Shown here one piece after another: positions 1-11,294 of a stretch of 64,000 nucleotides of DNA. The position numbers and the translations under genes are program-made. Position 1 is the stretch's first letter, and the number at the start of each line of letters is the position of its first letter. Origin of the DNA: Micractinium sp. NFX-FRZ (lineage: Eukaryota > Chlorophyta > Trebouxiophyceae > Chlorellales > Chlorellaceae); contig JAPTJF010000291.1 of assembly GCA_029339195.1 (NCBI GenBank), positions 16,227-80,226 of the forward strand, read 5' to 3'. Under the pieces are notes generated by a model. The model was given only the letters and a program-made list of their open reading frames with translations, had not been told where the DNA came from and searched no databases.

Positions 1-147
1 CTGCGCTTCCTGGCTGAGGCAAGCATGTGTGGGCTGTGCCACCGGCGCCGGCGTGTGCTGCGCTGTGCGCTTGGTGTGTGCTGTGCGGTGCGGTGCGGTG
101 CTGTGATGTGCTGTGCTGTGCCTCTTGCGCTTCCTGGATATGGCAAG
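1..147 (+). repeat. Donor-side exon echo in MSH intron
   Basis: The exon end and GC donor at 1-30 are repeated in decayed form at 122-150, sharing GCGCTTCCTGG and GGCAAGC. The region between is rich in TGCTG and TGCGG repeats. Confidence 0.7.
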
Positions 148-3100
148 CGCGTGTGTTTGCATGCCATGTGTTCTGCCCTGTGCGACTGATGTGTGCTGTG
201 CTATGCTGCTCCTGCTGTCCCTGCTGCGCCTCACCCACCTCCCCCACTCCACTCCCCTGTCCATTCGGCGTGCAGAGCGCGCAGCTGTTCCTGGACACCC
301 ATGACAGCTTCCGCCAGCTTCTCAACGCACTTTCCACCCTGGATGTGCTGGCGGGTTTTGCTGCCGCCACGCACCCCTCGGCCGCACCCCCCGGCTGCAC
401 CCTCTGCCGCCCCACCTTTGCTGCTGCTGCGGCGACAGGGGCGGGGTCTGCGGCTGGCAGGGGGGCACTTGGAGGCGTGCCCCCACTCAAACTGGAGGTG
501 AGAAACTGATGCCTGGCAGTTTGGGGCTGCCTGATCCGCATGGCTGACCTGCGGGCTTTCTTGTGAAGCGCCCACACAAGCTGGAGGTGAGCAGCGCTGC
601 TGCTACCAGGCGGGCTCGTTTGGGTGACTTGCACAAGACGAGCACGTGCATGCTCACTTGTCGGTGTGTGCTCGTGCCCGTTGGCCGGCAAGCACCTGCT
701 ACTACCCCTCCCCTCCTGGACACGCTCTGCCTCTCATACGGCCGTCCAACTCGCCCTGCCCATCCCCATTTGCCCGGCCGGCCTCCCGCAGGGGCTGTGG
801 AACCCCGCCCTGCTGGCCAGCCGTGCGCAGCCAGCCGCCGGCGGCATCCAGCCAAACGACCTGCACCTGGGAGGCACCAGCCGGGGGCTGCTGCTGCTGA
901 CAGGCGCCAACACGGGCGGCAAATCCACGCTGCTGAGGGCGACCTGCCTGGCAGCGGTGATGGCGCAGGTGGGTGGGCAGGGAGATGGGCAGGCACCGTG
1001 CACCACACCAAGGGAGGCAAGCACTGCGGCACCCCGCATGGTGGTCGAGGGCCACACTGCATGCACCGTGGTTTGCATAATCGCTCGTCATCCCGTTGCT
1101 CTTGGAGCCTGTCTTGGGAGATTGCCTGAAGGTGTCGCAACTCTTGAGCACCCACACCCTGTGTGCCCCACCTCCCATTTCAACAGATTGGCTGCTACGT
1201 GCCCTGCTCCTCCGCTGAGCTGGCGCCGGTGGACCGACTCTTCACGCGCGTAGGTGAGCAGCAAAGCAGCAAGGGGGGCCCCAGGCTGAGTTGGGCTAGC
1301 GGGGAGGTGTGCTAGTGGGGAGGTGCGCAAGGAGGAGGCTGTTAGCCTAAGAGGCGGCAGCTCCAGTGCTTCCCGCTCATGTACAAAGCATTACCTTTTC
1401 ATGCTCTCTCCACTTGCATGTTGATTCCTCTGCAGGTGCTCAGGACCGCATCTTTAAGGGTGAGTGGGATGCGGGTTCAGCATCCAATGGGAGCAGCCTG
1501 AAGGGCATCAGCCACCGACAGGCGCACAAGGGCGCGCCCAGTGGCAGGGCAGGGGCTGGCCTGCGCGCCATGCGTCACATATGCCCGCAATGGTGCCCCC
1601 GCCTTACTCCGCCTGTGTACCGCTACAGCCCCGCCCCCGCCCTGCCCCCTGCTGCCGCCCTCCCAAACCCCCCTCCAGGCGAGAGCACGTTTGCTGTGGA
1701 GATGCTGGAGACCTCCTCCCTGCTGAGGCACTCCACACCTGCGTCCCTGGTGGTGCGTGGGCACCTGGGGCGGCGGGACTCGGTGGGCTGGTCATGCCTG
1801 GGTGGCGCAGCTGGCTGGGCAGAGGGTCTGCCAATGGTTGGTAGAGCTGTTGCAGAGTCCAGCCCCGGTGTGCGGCGCGCCCTTTGCGCTTGCTGGCTGT
1901 TACCTGCTCCTGAGGGCGTTCCCATCTGCCGCTCCCTCCTCGCCTTCATCGCCCTGCCCACCAGATCTTGCCTGACGCCCGATTACGTCTTACCTGCCCC
2001 AACTTGCTTTTGTCTATTAAAACCTTGCAGGTGTTGGACGAGCTGGGACACCGCACCGTCCCCAACCTTCCTTACCCTCCCCATGCCCCACGTGCGCCTG
2101 TGCTGTCTTTTATCTGTATTTCACAAGGCTGCTTTCTTCTCTCACTTCCACCTGCTCTCATCTCACGCAGTTGCTGGACGAGCTGTGGAGTGCACCCTCC
2201 CCATCCACAGCCCTTTCCTCCTGCATGTCCGCCTGTGCCGTCTTCTCCGGTCCGCCTGCTTTTTCACCGGCTCTTTCCTCCGATCTCATCTCACGTAGGT
2301 GCTGGACGAGTTGGGGCGCGGCACCGCCACACACGACGGGCACGCCATCGCCTACGGGGTGGCCCTCTGGCTGGCCCAGCAGAAGCGCTGCAGGTCGGGA
2401 GGGAGGGGAGGAGCTGGGCAGGGCGGGCAACGCGGGGAGGGGTATGTAGTAGATGGCAGGAGCGGGCCTTTCGGCCGGCAGGGTGACTGACCATGGCGGC
2501 GTGCGTGACATCAGAGGGCAGCAGATTACAAACGGAGGAGGACGGCAAAGGGCGGGGCGGCGCATACCGTGCACTCAGAGCCAGTGCAGGGATGCACTTG
2601 CACAGCAGGGTGATGGCCACGGCCCTGCGCTGCTGAGAAGCCTTGCCATCCCACCCCTGCCTCCCCTGCTGCTGCCCCCGCTGCCCCCTGTGCCACCGCG
2701 CAGGTCGCTGTTTGCCACTCACTACCACGGGCTGTGCAGCGACCCGCAGCTGTCGGCGCTGGTGCAGGTGGCTCACATGCAGTCGGGCACGCACCCGTCC
2801 CGGGGCCTGCTGCCTTGCTACAAGCTGGCGCCAGGTGGGCGCTGCTTGGAGTGCTTGGGGTGGAAGGGAGATGAGTAGACACCAGGGCACCCACAGGCTG
2901 CCCCTAATGGCACGCTCCTGTTGGTGCCGGCTTCGCATCCCCCCCGTTCACCTGCGTCCGAATTCGCGTTGCCTTGTCGTCTGAATTGACGCTGCTCATT
3001 GTCACTCCCCATTCTTTCCCTGCCTGGCCGCAGGCCCCGCCCCCCATGGCAGCTGCGGCATACAGGTGGCCGCAGCATGCAGCATGCCGGGCGGCGTGGT

Positions 3101-3449
3101 GGCCCGTGCAGCACAGATTGCCCGCCTGGCAGAAGACAGCAGCCTGCAGCGCGACACTGGCGGCGTCGGCGGCAGCCCAGGCAGGCAGCCCCTGGCAGCG
3201 CTGAACGGCCAGGAGCCCGGCTCCCCGCAGCTGCCTGCTGCCAAGCGGCAGCGTCGGGCAGAGGGGGCGCAGCAGCAGGGGGAGCAGCAGGAACCCCAGG
3301 ATTCTCGCCTGGCAGCGGAGCAGCAAGAGGCGCTGGCGGCTGTGCAGGCAGCGGTGCAGGCAGTGCTTGCTGGGGTGCCGGGTGCAGTGGGACAGCTGGT
3401 TCGCCTGCAGGGTGCTGTGGTGGAGGCGCTTGCCTGTGGGCAGATCTGA
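1..3449 (+). CDS. MSH6: MutS homologue, MSH6/MSH7 group, C-terminal part (5' end outside window)
   Basis: Subunit of the nuclear mismatch-recognition heterodimer (with MSH2). Exons: 1-18, 276-497, 792-968, 1187-1253, 1436-1459, 1679-1752, 2299-2393, 2704-2834, 3034-3449 (stop TGA). The visible part starts in the lever/core region and holds the ATPase: Walker [11 protein letters not shown], then GCYVPC, the GESTF loop, Walker [16 protein letters not shown] and the FATHYH switch. The order is that of MutS. Phrases such as [10 protein letters not shown] and GCYVPC recall plant MSH7 as well as MSH6, so the paralogue is not settled. Walker A departs from the usual TGPNMGGKS at two residues (P to A, M to T). 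A low-complexity tail of about 100 residues follows the ATPase. The first intron has a GC donor at 19-20. MutS identity is near certain; the clade is not. Confidence 0.93.
485..590 (+). repeat. Donor-side exon echo in MSH intron
   Basis: The exon end ACTGGAG|GTGAG at 491-502 recurs as GCTGGAG|GTGAG at about 580-590, with the preceding cytosine-rich bases also similar. Only the first copy keeps the frame with the next exon. Confidence 0.65.
2020..2330 (+). repeat. Triple tandem copy of the Walker B exon start
   Basis: Three direct copies of about 130 bp. Copies at about 2030 and 2169 precede the used exon at 2299. Each carries a pyrimidine tract, an AG acceptor and the start of the exon (TGCTGGACGAG). 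The first two copies lose the coding sense soon after GACGAGCTG, while the third continues into the conserved GRGTATHDG. Confidence 0.85.
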
Positions 3450-3657
3450 GGACCCACCTGGCAGCCGGCGGCGCTCTTGCTGACTCTCAAGGGCTTGTTC
3501 TCCACGCTGCTCATGTTCCCTGCATAGTCACTGGCGCACTTGATTACAACTCCCCATTTCTGGTTCTTATCCCTGCAAGATGAAGTAGCACTATGCGTCG
3601 TGCTATTCTGTGTGGCTGTCGCCGCCTGCTGCTGAAAGGCGTCGGGGCATGATTAAC

Positions 3658-3671
3658 ATGTAATATTACAT
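3658..3671. terminator. Palindromic polyadenylation signal between convergent genes
   Basis: ATGTAATATTACAT is a perfect 14-bp palindrome with TGTAA on each strand. It lies 209 bp after the MSH stop and can serve that gene. On the other strand it lies 540 bp beyond the stop of the gene at 4210. TGTAA is the usual chlorophyte signal. Confidence 0.6.
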
Positions 3672-4209
3672 CAACTACCACAATAATGATCTCATCTAGT
3701 CAGCCTACTTGGCAAGAACAGTAACTAATTGAGATTACAAATTTATATGAATAGGACAGGCGCACATGAGTGGGCAGGGGTGCAGACGCTTGATCGCATT
3801 GGCGACGGGGACCAAAGCAGAGGCAGGGGCAGAACAGAGCAGAGGCGGGTTCAAAATTTGTGCATCGCACAGTAGTGCTGGTGCATTCCAGGGGAGAGAG
3901 AAAGGGAGGCAGAAATGAATCATTCGTTCAGAAGCGGCTTGGCTAGTGTTCTAGGCCGTTGTGGGTCGTTGAAGTGTCACAATCAATGCGACGCAGCTCC
4001 CACATGGGTGCTTGTGGGGTGTCGACGTTGAGGGGCTATCCACATCCTTAGAAGCTAATGAAGCCTGGAGTCGTGGTCAAGAGTGTTAATATGTCGTAGC
4101 GTTGGCTTTCAGTGGCCGATCCTCAGATCTCGACGGGCGGTTCCCTGAGGCCTGAGCAGGGCCCTAAATGATGAGCAGGACACGGTCAGCGTGGCTCCCA
4201 GTTCTCAGT
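3672..4209. other. Convergent intergenic region
   Basis: AT-richer than its surroundings. A second minus-strand TGTAA lies at 3739-3735. No conserved coding or RNA gene is visible. It is read as 3' flank of the two convergent genes. Confidence 0.5.
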
Positions 4210-5533
4210 TCACAGGCGGTTGAGGCCTGAAGTGATGAACAGGACGCGGTCGAAGCGGCCGTGGCGCTGCAGCAGCGAGTGCGACAGCTCCATGGCATGT
4301 GCACAGCCGGTGCCGCAGGAGACGTAGGCGGCGGTGGGCAGCTTGCGGAACTGTGTGCAAGAGGGCGCAGGCGGTAGACATGGCGTGTGGGGACTTGGGC
4401 GGGCAGGTGGCAGGGCAGGGCAGCATCCTGCCAGAGGTAGCTGCCAGAGGGCAGCACCTCCCGACAGCCTGCCCGCTCTGCTTGCTGCCGTTGCGGGTGC
4501 CTCTCCATTGGGGGCCTTTGCAGCCCTCCCCTCCCTTAGCAGACCCACCAGGGGCCTCAGCAGCCCTCTCTTAGCACCCTCTCCAGGCGCCTCAGCAGCG
4601 CTCCGTTAGCAGACCCCCTATGGGCCTCAGCAGCCCTCCCTTTAGCACCCTCTGCGGCAGGGCTCACCAGGGAGCACGCCGCGTCGGTGTTCTGCTGCGC
4701 AATGGCCAGCCGTTTCTGGGAGCAGCTCACCCGGGGGTCCTCGCTGCAGGGGAAGGGGCAGCAGGGGCAGGGGCGGCAGGGGCAGGAGAGGGCTTCACGG
4801 CAGGGGCAGCAGGACAGGGGCAGCAGGGGTCTTCACAGCAGGGGCAGCAGGGGCTTCACGGCAGGGGCAGCAGGAACAGGGGCAGCAGAGGAAGCAGGGT
4901 CTTCACGGTAGGGGGGGCAGGGGCAGCAGGGGCAGAAGGGCAGGGGCTTCACAGCAGGGGCTTCACGGCAGGGGAGGGGCTTCACAGAAGGGGCTTCACG
5001 GCAGGGGCAGCAGGGCAGGGGCAGCAGGGGCAGGGGCAGAAGGTGAGCACCGTGCAGGCTGATCAAGCCAAGCAGCTCGGCTCCGCCGTCAACTGGTGCC
5101 GCCTGTCAATACATCCGCGCTCTCACACCTCTCGATACGCGCTCATCGCCGGCGGCAGCACCGACCGACATGGGGCAGCGCACCCGCCTCAGGCTGCCAG
5201 AAGCAGGCTGCCAAAAGCAGGCTGCCAGAAGCAGGCGCCGCCAACGAGCTGACAGTGGCACCACGCGGGTGCCACTTGAGTGCCACGCCACCCGACAGCC
5301 CGCACAGCATGCACAGCATGCAGCGCCCACCGTCCGCCAACCCCTACCAGCTGCACTCCCTGAGCTGCCAGCTGCGCTGCAGTTAGCTGCAGCAAACAGA
5401 AGCGGGATACACAATCCATAAAATAAGCAGGGGCAGCACTCACTGGGCAACAACCACCAGCTGCACTCCTTGAGCTGCCAGCTGCTCTTCCAGCAGCCGC
5501 ACCAGGCCGGCGTGCAGCTCCAGCAGAGGGTAG
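4210..5533 (-). CDS. Unidentified protein, C-terminal exons only resolved
   Basis: I do not recognise the family. Three minus-strand exons join in frame: 5533-5444, 4743-4668 and 4350-4210 (stop TGA). They give about 101 residues, beginning YPLLELHAGLVRLLEEQLA, passing through KRLAIAQQNTDAACSLFRKL, and ending FDRVLFITSGLNRL. All splice sites are GT-AG, and the first exon entered is in phase 2, so more exons must lie upstream (5534-6900). I could not place those or the start codon. The 3' edge of the first exon is repeated in the next intron, as at accepted exons elsewhere in the window, which supports it being real. The gene converges on the MSH gene. Confidence 0.45.
4741..5045. repeat. GC-rich minisatellite
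   Basis: Irregular tandem array built from GGCAGGGGCAGCAGG and GGCTTCAC units over about 300 bp, within an intron of the minus-strand gene. Unit length and order vary. Confidence 0.85.
5190..5243. repeat. Short tandem repeat, 15-bp unit
   Basis: The unit GGCTGCCAGAAGCAG occurs about three and a half times with one or two changes. Confidence 0.8.
5349..5490 (-). repeat. Donor-side exon echo
   Basis: CAGCTGCACTCC-TGAGCTGCCAGCTG at 5457-5485 (3' edge of the exon ending at 5444) is repeated at 5349-5377, inside the following intron. Confidence 0.75.
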
Positions 5534-7019
5534 CTGCAGGCAGGGCGGCAGGGAACGATGTGTGTGCAGGTGGGGCCAGGGGGCAGGGTGCGCGCTGGTT
5601 GGGGTAAGGGGATGGTGTGTGCGCATGTGAAGGCAGGGGCGGCGAGTGTGCAGGCAGGGCGGCAGGAAGTGGTGGGTGTGCCGGCAGCAGTAGGGATGGT
5701 GTGTGCACAACACTTGTGTGCGCAGGCGGGGGCTCAGGAGGAGGGAGGGCGTCTGGCAGAGGGCAGGGCAGAGGGGTCCTTCCATCTTCTCGGCGGATGA
5801 GGCGCCGTCCACCCTCAGGGAACGGCTGGCGTCAGTGCTGCAGCGATATCTGGGGTCCTATCAGAGAGCAAGCGCAACGCACCCGTCGTGCTCCTCGTCA
5901 GGCCCGCCCAGCGCTCGGCGCGGGCCGGTCTGCATAATTGTGCCGGTCTCAACTACAGCAGCAACGCCCATGAAAGTGGCGCTGCCTCCTCTGTAATCCC
6001 TGCAGGAGTGTTTGGGTGGGCCGATACACTGAGAAGCTTGCCAATGCGAGGTGGAGCAGCGGCTACAGCAGCCGGCCAGGCAGGCCAGCGGCGACGGCGG
6101 CGGTCCCGGCAGATCTCAGGGTGCCAGGCAGCGGCCGGCAGACGGTGGCTACGACTCCTTGTTTCGGCTCGCACCTCGTCCACAAACCATCCCCGCTGTG
6201 CGTCCAGCCGCGGCCTGCTTGCGGCAAGCGCCCTCCCTGAGCGGGCGGGGGTGCACACTGGCCCCAAAGGGCACGTGACGGGCACGCCTAGCCTGCTCTC
6301 CACTGCTATCTGGCACATGTTAGGGCACGTTCAATATGTTGCAGGGGTCGCGCAACCCCAGCAGTGGAGGCACTTTCGCACACGTGAGTCACGTCGACGA
6401 AGCAGGCGAAGCAGGCCCTGGATGACATCCTGCCTACCCCGTGCCTGTTAAACTCTGTAACCCCGAACGTGCCTGATGAAGACGTCAGATTGTTGCATAG
6501 GCAAGCCGGTGTGAGGCCCCAGCAGCGGCAGGGCGGCGTACCAGCGGCGCACCCACAGGCACCCCACAGGCCTGGCACCCCACAGGCATGCTGCAGGCAT
6601 GCCACCCCGCAGGCTGCCCGCAGGCAATCTGAGTGGGGGCAACTTTGCCCCCCAACGTAAGTCCTGCAGGCCCCTTGGGCGGTTCTGGTAGTTTTATCAT
6701 TGCATGTGCACGACCGACACCGCCACCATCACCTCCTGCTGCCAGGCTGGATCCGGATCCCTCCACCTGCCAGGGCGAAAGAGCGCTTCTCAAATCCCCA
6801 AGGTGACCCCTGCCCCTGCCGCCAAAGTAGTCAGGGCGTTTCGATTGAAGTAACTTTACAAGCTTGGAAAGGAATATAAATACGCAGTGCACATGCTGAA
6901 GGAAAAGTTACAGCGTACGTCGGAGCTGCGCGCCCCAGGTGCGCACCCCTGCTGAGCGCGAGCGCCTTGCTTTGGCGGCCGACTGCGGAAGCTGTTTTTT
7001 GAATTAAGCAGATGCTGGT
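5534..7019. other. No firm gene; probable 5' part of the preceding minus-strand gene
   Basis: Minus-strand reading finds a possible start ATG near 5972 followed by a GTGCGT donor, but the exon chain to 5533 cannot be closed in phase. The right-hand part is 3' flank of the GT77 gene. Nothing else is supported. Confidence 0.35.
6908..6912 (-). terminator. TGTAA polyadenylation signal of the GT77 gene
   Basis: Minus-strand TGTAA 108 bp past the stop codon. A second copy lies at 6860-6856. Confidence 0.6.
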
Positions 7020-10000
7020 TCACTTTTCACTGCCATCAGGGAAACTGTCCAGTGCGTGCAAATCTCCCTCCACGTACCGCTTGACCACGGCTTGCACTGC
7101 AGAGGGCGGGGCAGGGGCGGGTGGGGGTGAGGTGGAAGGTGTGGGCGAGGCGCGGAAGGTGCAGCTAGCAGGCAGCACGCGCCATGCGGTGGGCTGACTG
7201 GAGCAAGCAGGAAGCGCAGCACAGCACAGACCACCAAGCTGGCGGCTTGCTGCCTTCCCAGACACTCACTGCGCTCAAACTTGTTGGGGTGGTACTGCAA
7301 AGTCAAGAGGGAGGGAGGGGGAGGCAGGAGGGGGATGACGGCGGGGGAGGGGGCTGTTGGCGGAAGGCAAGCGCTCCGCTGTGCCGGCCGGCTGCCCAAT
7401 GATGCTTGTGGGCAATGAGGAGACACGTGCTCCTGCTGTGCACGCTGCGCCACCTCACGAATGCCTGCTTGGCACCCCCTCAACAGCATCTGCCCAACAT
7501 GTCTCAACAGCCCTGCCCCCTACAAGCGCCCCTGCTCACGTTCACATGCACCGACACGGGCTTGTGCGACTCAAAGCGCCCCTGGTCGTGGCGCAGGTGC
7601 TTGAACAGAACTTTACTGTTCATGAACAGCATGTAGTCCAGCACGCGGCGAGTCACGGCGGGGTCCTGCAGGCGTGTAAGGAAGCAGGCGGCAACAGCAT
7701 GAGACAAGTCGGGGTGAGAGGCAGCAGGTGCTGCAGCAAGTAATCTAGCACGTGTCGGGTCACGGAGGGCCCCTGCAAACTTGTAAGAGAGATGCACGGA
7801 TGAGCTTGGTGTGGGTTGTGAGGCGAGAGGTGCTCAACCAATCATGCAGCGCTGGCAGCAGCAGGCAACCCTGGGCCTGGCTTGCCCCAGACGCATCCCA
7901 GCAGCAGCATGCAACCTCACCTTGTAGCCGGGGCGGTTGGGGAAGAAAATCACTTCGTTGAAAAGCGCCTGGTCCCAGCCATTCTCCGTCTCCACCCGGT
8001 AAATGAGCTTGTCCAGCAGCTCGGTGGAGGCCGGGCTGGGGCTGCAGCGTGGGAGAGAACGCAAAGAAAGAAAGAAAGATAGGAGGGGTGGGAGGGCAGC
8101 ACCGGGGCGCCACCTTATCCAGCAGGGCGGCAGAAGCCTGGGTGGGGCTGCAAAGTTGGGGTGCAAGAGGAGGGCTGGGTGGGGCAGTGCTGCCCGCCAT
8201 CCCTCATTGCAAGATTACAACAAGCTCTCACCCCCAACCCTCGCCATGTGCTCTCGCTGCAGATAAAGATGTCCGATGTCCGATGCATGTGACAGTGCCC
8301 TTCCCTTTCCGTCCCCTTTCCTGCATTGAACCAATAGGATTTTCCCGCACCTCCCCCCCGCCTCACCGCAGGTAGAAGAGGCCCGAGTTGAAGACAAAGA
8401 TGCGCATGGAGTGGGCGTAGCGCGCCCAGCCCATGGAGGGGTCGTCCGCCACGTCGTTGTAGCCGTCTGCGTTTAGGCAGGGAGGAAGAAGGTTGCAGGC
8501 GGTGGGTGAGTGGGCAGGGCTCGGACAGTCAACGCGGGTCAAGAGGGGCACCTCGACACATTGTAGTAGCCGCATGGGGGGCCGGGGCACGTGAGGCAGC
8601 AACAGCAGCGTGAGTGGCGAAGGGAACTGTACAGCAGCAGCAGCAGCAGCAGCCCACCGCCTCTGCATCACCCTGGCGAGCCCCGCTCTCACATGCGGTG
8701 CCATTGTCCCAGCCGTCGCTCATGCCCTCCACGTCACAGTCTCGTGCCAGGTGGTCAAAGGGGTTCTGCAGGAAGATGATGTCCACGTCTGCAGGGAGAA
8801 GAGTGGTGGAAAGAACCTGGGGTGTGCATTAGTGTGGGAGGGAAAGCAGTGGGAGTGGTGGAAAGGACCTGGGGCGTGCATTAGTGTGGGAGGAAAGCAA
8901 CCCACACGACTCTCATGACTGGCCCATGACCGGACGCCTGCCAGCCTGGAGAGCCTTCTGGACGATTGGCTGGCCACACGCCATTCTCAAACAAGCATGC
9001 CACTCTCAAACGCTGCCAGCCCTCAGGGCACCCAACACCTGACCAGCAGCAGCAACCCAGCCCCAGCCCACCGAAGCTGCAGGCAGACTACCAACGAATG
9101 CTCACCCGACAGGAAGACGGAGTATCCGAGCTTCAAAAAGTTTTGGAGGATGCGGAACTTGAGGGCGGACACTGCGTGGTTGGACCCCACGTCCTTCTGG
9201 CTGTCCGGGATCTGAGGCGGGGCAGGGGGAGGACGAGGAGGCAGCGGTGGGGCAGGGGCCACGCAGGGGCGGGGGCAGTGGGTGGGGGGTCAGGCCCCAA
9301 CGATAACCACAGCTGTCCGGGATGTGAGGAACAAAGGGAGTGTGTGTGATGGGTGGGGGGCGGGAAGGGGGTGTGGTGTGGATGTGGTGGGCAGGCAGGC
9401 TGGCTGGCTGGCACAGTGGATGTGGGCTGGCGAGGGCAGCAGCAGATACGCTGGCTGGGCGGTAGTGGTCAGGTGACGGTATGATGTCAGCAACCAGGGT
9501 GAAGGTGGTGGTCTGACAGCAAAGCCCTAAGGCGCAGGCGCACAGCGTGCAAGCAACACTGGTGCAGACGCACGGCGTGCAAGCAGCACTGGCGCTGGCG
9601 CCAACGACCATGGGCCCAAACGTGACGACTTTGTGCCGCAACCGCCGAGCGATGACGATGCACCAAATCACTGCCGCTGTCGTTAATGGTGCACCCACTT
9701 CAGAAACCTCTCGCACCCACCACGACTCCCTTCCTCAGCCCCCAACCCACCACAACTCCCTTCCTCAACCCCCTCCGCACCGCTTCATACCCGCCACGAG
9801 TCCCTTCCCCAGCCCCACTCAGCACCCACCTTGACGTCCATGCGGAATGCGGGCAGGCCGTACGTCTCTGCATTCTTCTTGGTGTCGTCGTCAAGAGCCA
9901 CCACCATCATGTTCTTCACGCCTGGTGTGAGGGAGGAGGGACATCAGGGCAACTGCTGGTGAGAAGGAACCAGTGCTGGTACCTGCTCAGGCAATGAGCG

Positions 10001-11294
10001 GGCGGCGGTTCTGTCACGTTACGCCCATCAGGAAGTATAACTAAACAAGGTCGTTAACAGGGATGGGCGGCAGGGCTGGGGCCAGCACCGGACCCATCCA
10101 GCACCAGGGCAGCAGCAGTTGCCTCATGGCAGTCCGTGAAAGCCCCCCTCCACGGCCCTTCAACCGCCCAAGCTGCGCTTCTGCCCCGCCCCCGGCCCTC
10201 TGCGCACCCACCCACCAGCGCGCTTTGCGTGCTCCGCCCACAGCTGCAGCATGCCTCCCGGCCAAGCATAGTTTGCATTGCTGACCGACACAAGCACCTC
10301 GTTGTTGATGGCCACCTGCAGGGGGCAGCCAGCAAAGCATGCACAGCGGGGCAGCGGTGGGTCGGTGAGAGCGTGGCATGAGAACAGGGGCAGTGGGGGC
10401 GCTGCTGACTGGCACATCCGCGCCTTGTTGTCGATGACCACCTGCACATAATATGCGAGCGTTGGCACGCCAATCGGCAGCAGCGTATGGCACTAGAAGC
10501 AGCAGCACGTGGACCGCAGATTAGCGGCGAGGACTGCCGGGGGTAAGCACAGGGTTCCATGATCGGGGAAGCTACTAACCGCAGGAGGGAGGTGGCAGCT
10601 GGTAGCAGGAGGGTGCAGGCACAAGGCGGACACAGGCAGGGCAGAGAGGAAGTGGGCAACCTGCTGCAGCCACTGCCACATGCTGGCTAACAGTGGCCAC
10701 TGCGCCTACCAGTTACAGTATCTGGCCACCGACCCTCTCCCCGCAGCACACGCTATAAGAGCGGTGCCGCAGCACCCACATGGGCAGTACCGCAGCACAA
10801 GCACTGCCGCAGTGCCAGAGCGACCCGGAGCCACGCAGCACAGATAACCACAGCACCCACCTTCTACAAACAACCCTCCCAGCACCCACCTTCTTGAGGA
10901 ACTCTGCCAGCTCGGGATAGGTCTTGTCCCGCTCTGCTGAGGGCGTCACAGGCGTGTGCCTGTCGACGCAGTTGCCAATGCCCTCCTGCACCGCCGTCTT
11001 GGCGGCCTTGGCTGCCTCCTCCCGCAGCTTGGCCACCTCTGCCTGGGCAGAGTCCTTCTCTGACCGCAGCCGCGCCACCTCAGCCTCCAGGCGGCTCACA
11101 TCGGCTGCCGCGGTGCTGGCGGCGGTGGCGGCGCCGCCGCTGGCGGCAGCAGCGGTGCTGGCGGTGGCACTGCCGCTGGCTTGGCTTCTCTTGTACTGCG
11201 TGCCCGCTACAATCAGGCCCACCAGCACGCCTGCGGTTAGTGCCAGCGCTACGGGGCCACGGGCGCCGCGGCTGCTGCTGCGACGGGGAGGCAT
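7020..11294 (-). CDS. GT77 nucleotide-diphospho-sugar transferase, RRA-type arabinosyltransferase
   Basis: Type II membrane glycosyltransferase, expected in the Golgi, adding arabinose to hydroxyproline-linked glycans. Ten exons: 11294-10890, 10315-10216, 9921-9830, 9211-9106, 8788-8693, 8466-8367, 8041-7921, 7665-7540, 7294-7270, 7096-7020; 415 codons plus stop. Residues about 14-32 form a signal anchor, followed by a coiled coil rich in Ala, Glu and Lys (about 50-100). The catalytic domain shows [11 protein letters not shown] (DxD at about 235-237), the [19 protein letters not shown] block, [23 protein letters not shown] and the closing FPDGSE, in the order of plant RRA proteins. An in-frame upstream ATG at 11384 would add 30 residues; I preferred 11294 because it puts basic residues directly before the anchor. 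The exact acceptor substrate is inferred from the family. Confidence 0.88.
7636..7795 (-). repeat. Acceptor-side exon echo, GT77 exon 8
   Basis: The acceptor and first bases of exon 8 (7665 leftward) recur at about 7742-7795 in the upstream intron. The shared blocks are CTTACA, CTGCAG-like acceptor, GACCC and GTGAC. Confidence 0.7.
8005..8155 (-). repeat. Acceptor-side exon echo, GT77 exon 7
   Basis: CTTGTCCAGCAGCTCGG...GGCTGGGGCTGCA at 8008-8047 matches CTTATCCAGCAGGGCGG...GGGTGGGGCTGCA at 8112-8152. Confidence 0.75.
8061..8078. repeat. AAAG microsatellite
   Basis: About four AAAG units within a GT77 intron. Confidence 0.8.
9185..9335 (-). repeat. Acceptor-side exon echo, GT77 exon 4
   Basis: GGCTGTCCGGGATCTGAGG at 9199-9217 (exon start plus acceptor) recurs as AGCTGTCCGGGATGTGAGG at about 9312-9330. 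Confidence 0.7.
10270..10447 (-). repeat. Acceptor-side exon echo, GT77 exon 2
   Basis: CGTTGTTGATGGCCACCTGCA at 10300-10320 recurs as TGTTGTCGATGACCACCTGCA near 10424-10444. The translated echo reads VVIDNK against the used VAINNE. Confidence 0.75.

Noticed and set aside
1366..2298. Plus-strand open frame of 310 codons within the MSH locus
   Set aside because: It reads through introns; the conserved ATPase blocks are in the spliced exons and partly in other frames.
4741..5045. Possible CRISPR-like or other regular repeat array
   Set aside because: Units are irregular, there are no unique spacers of constant length, and the DNA is eukaryotic and intronic. It is a minisatellite.
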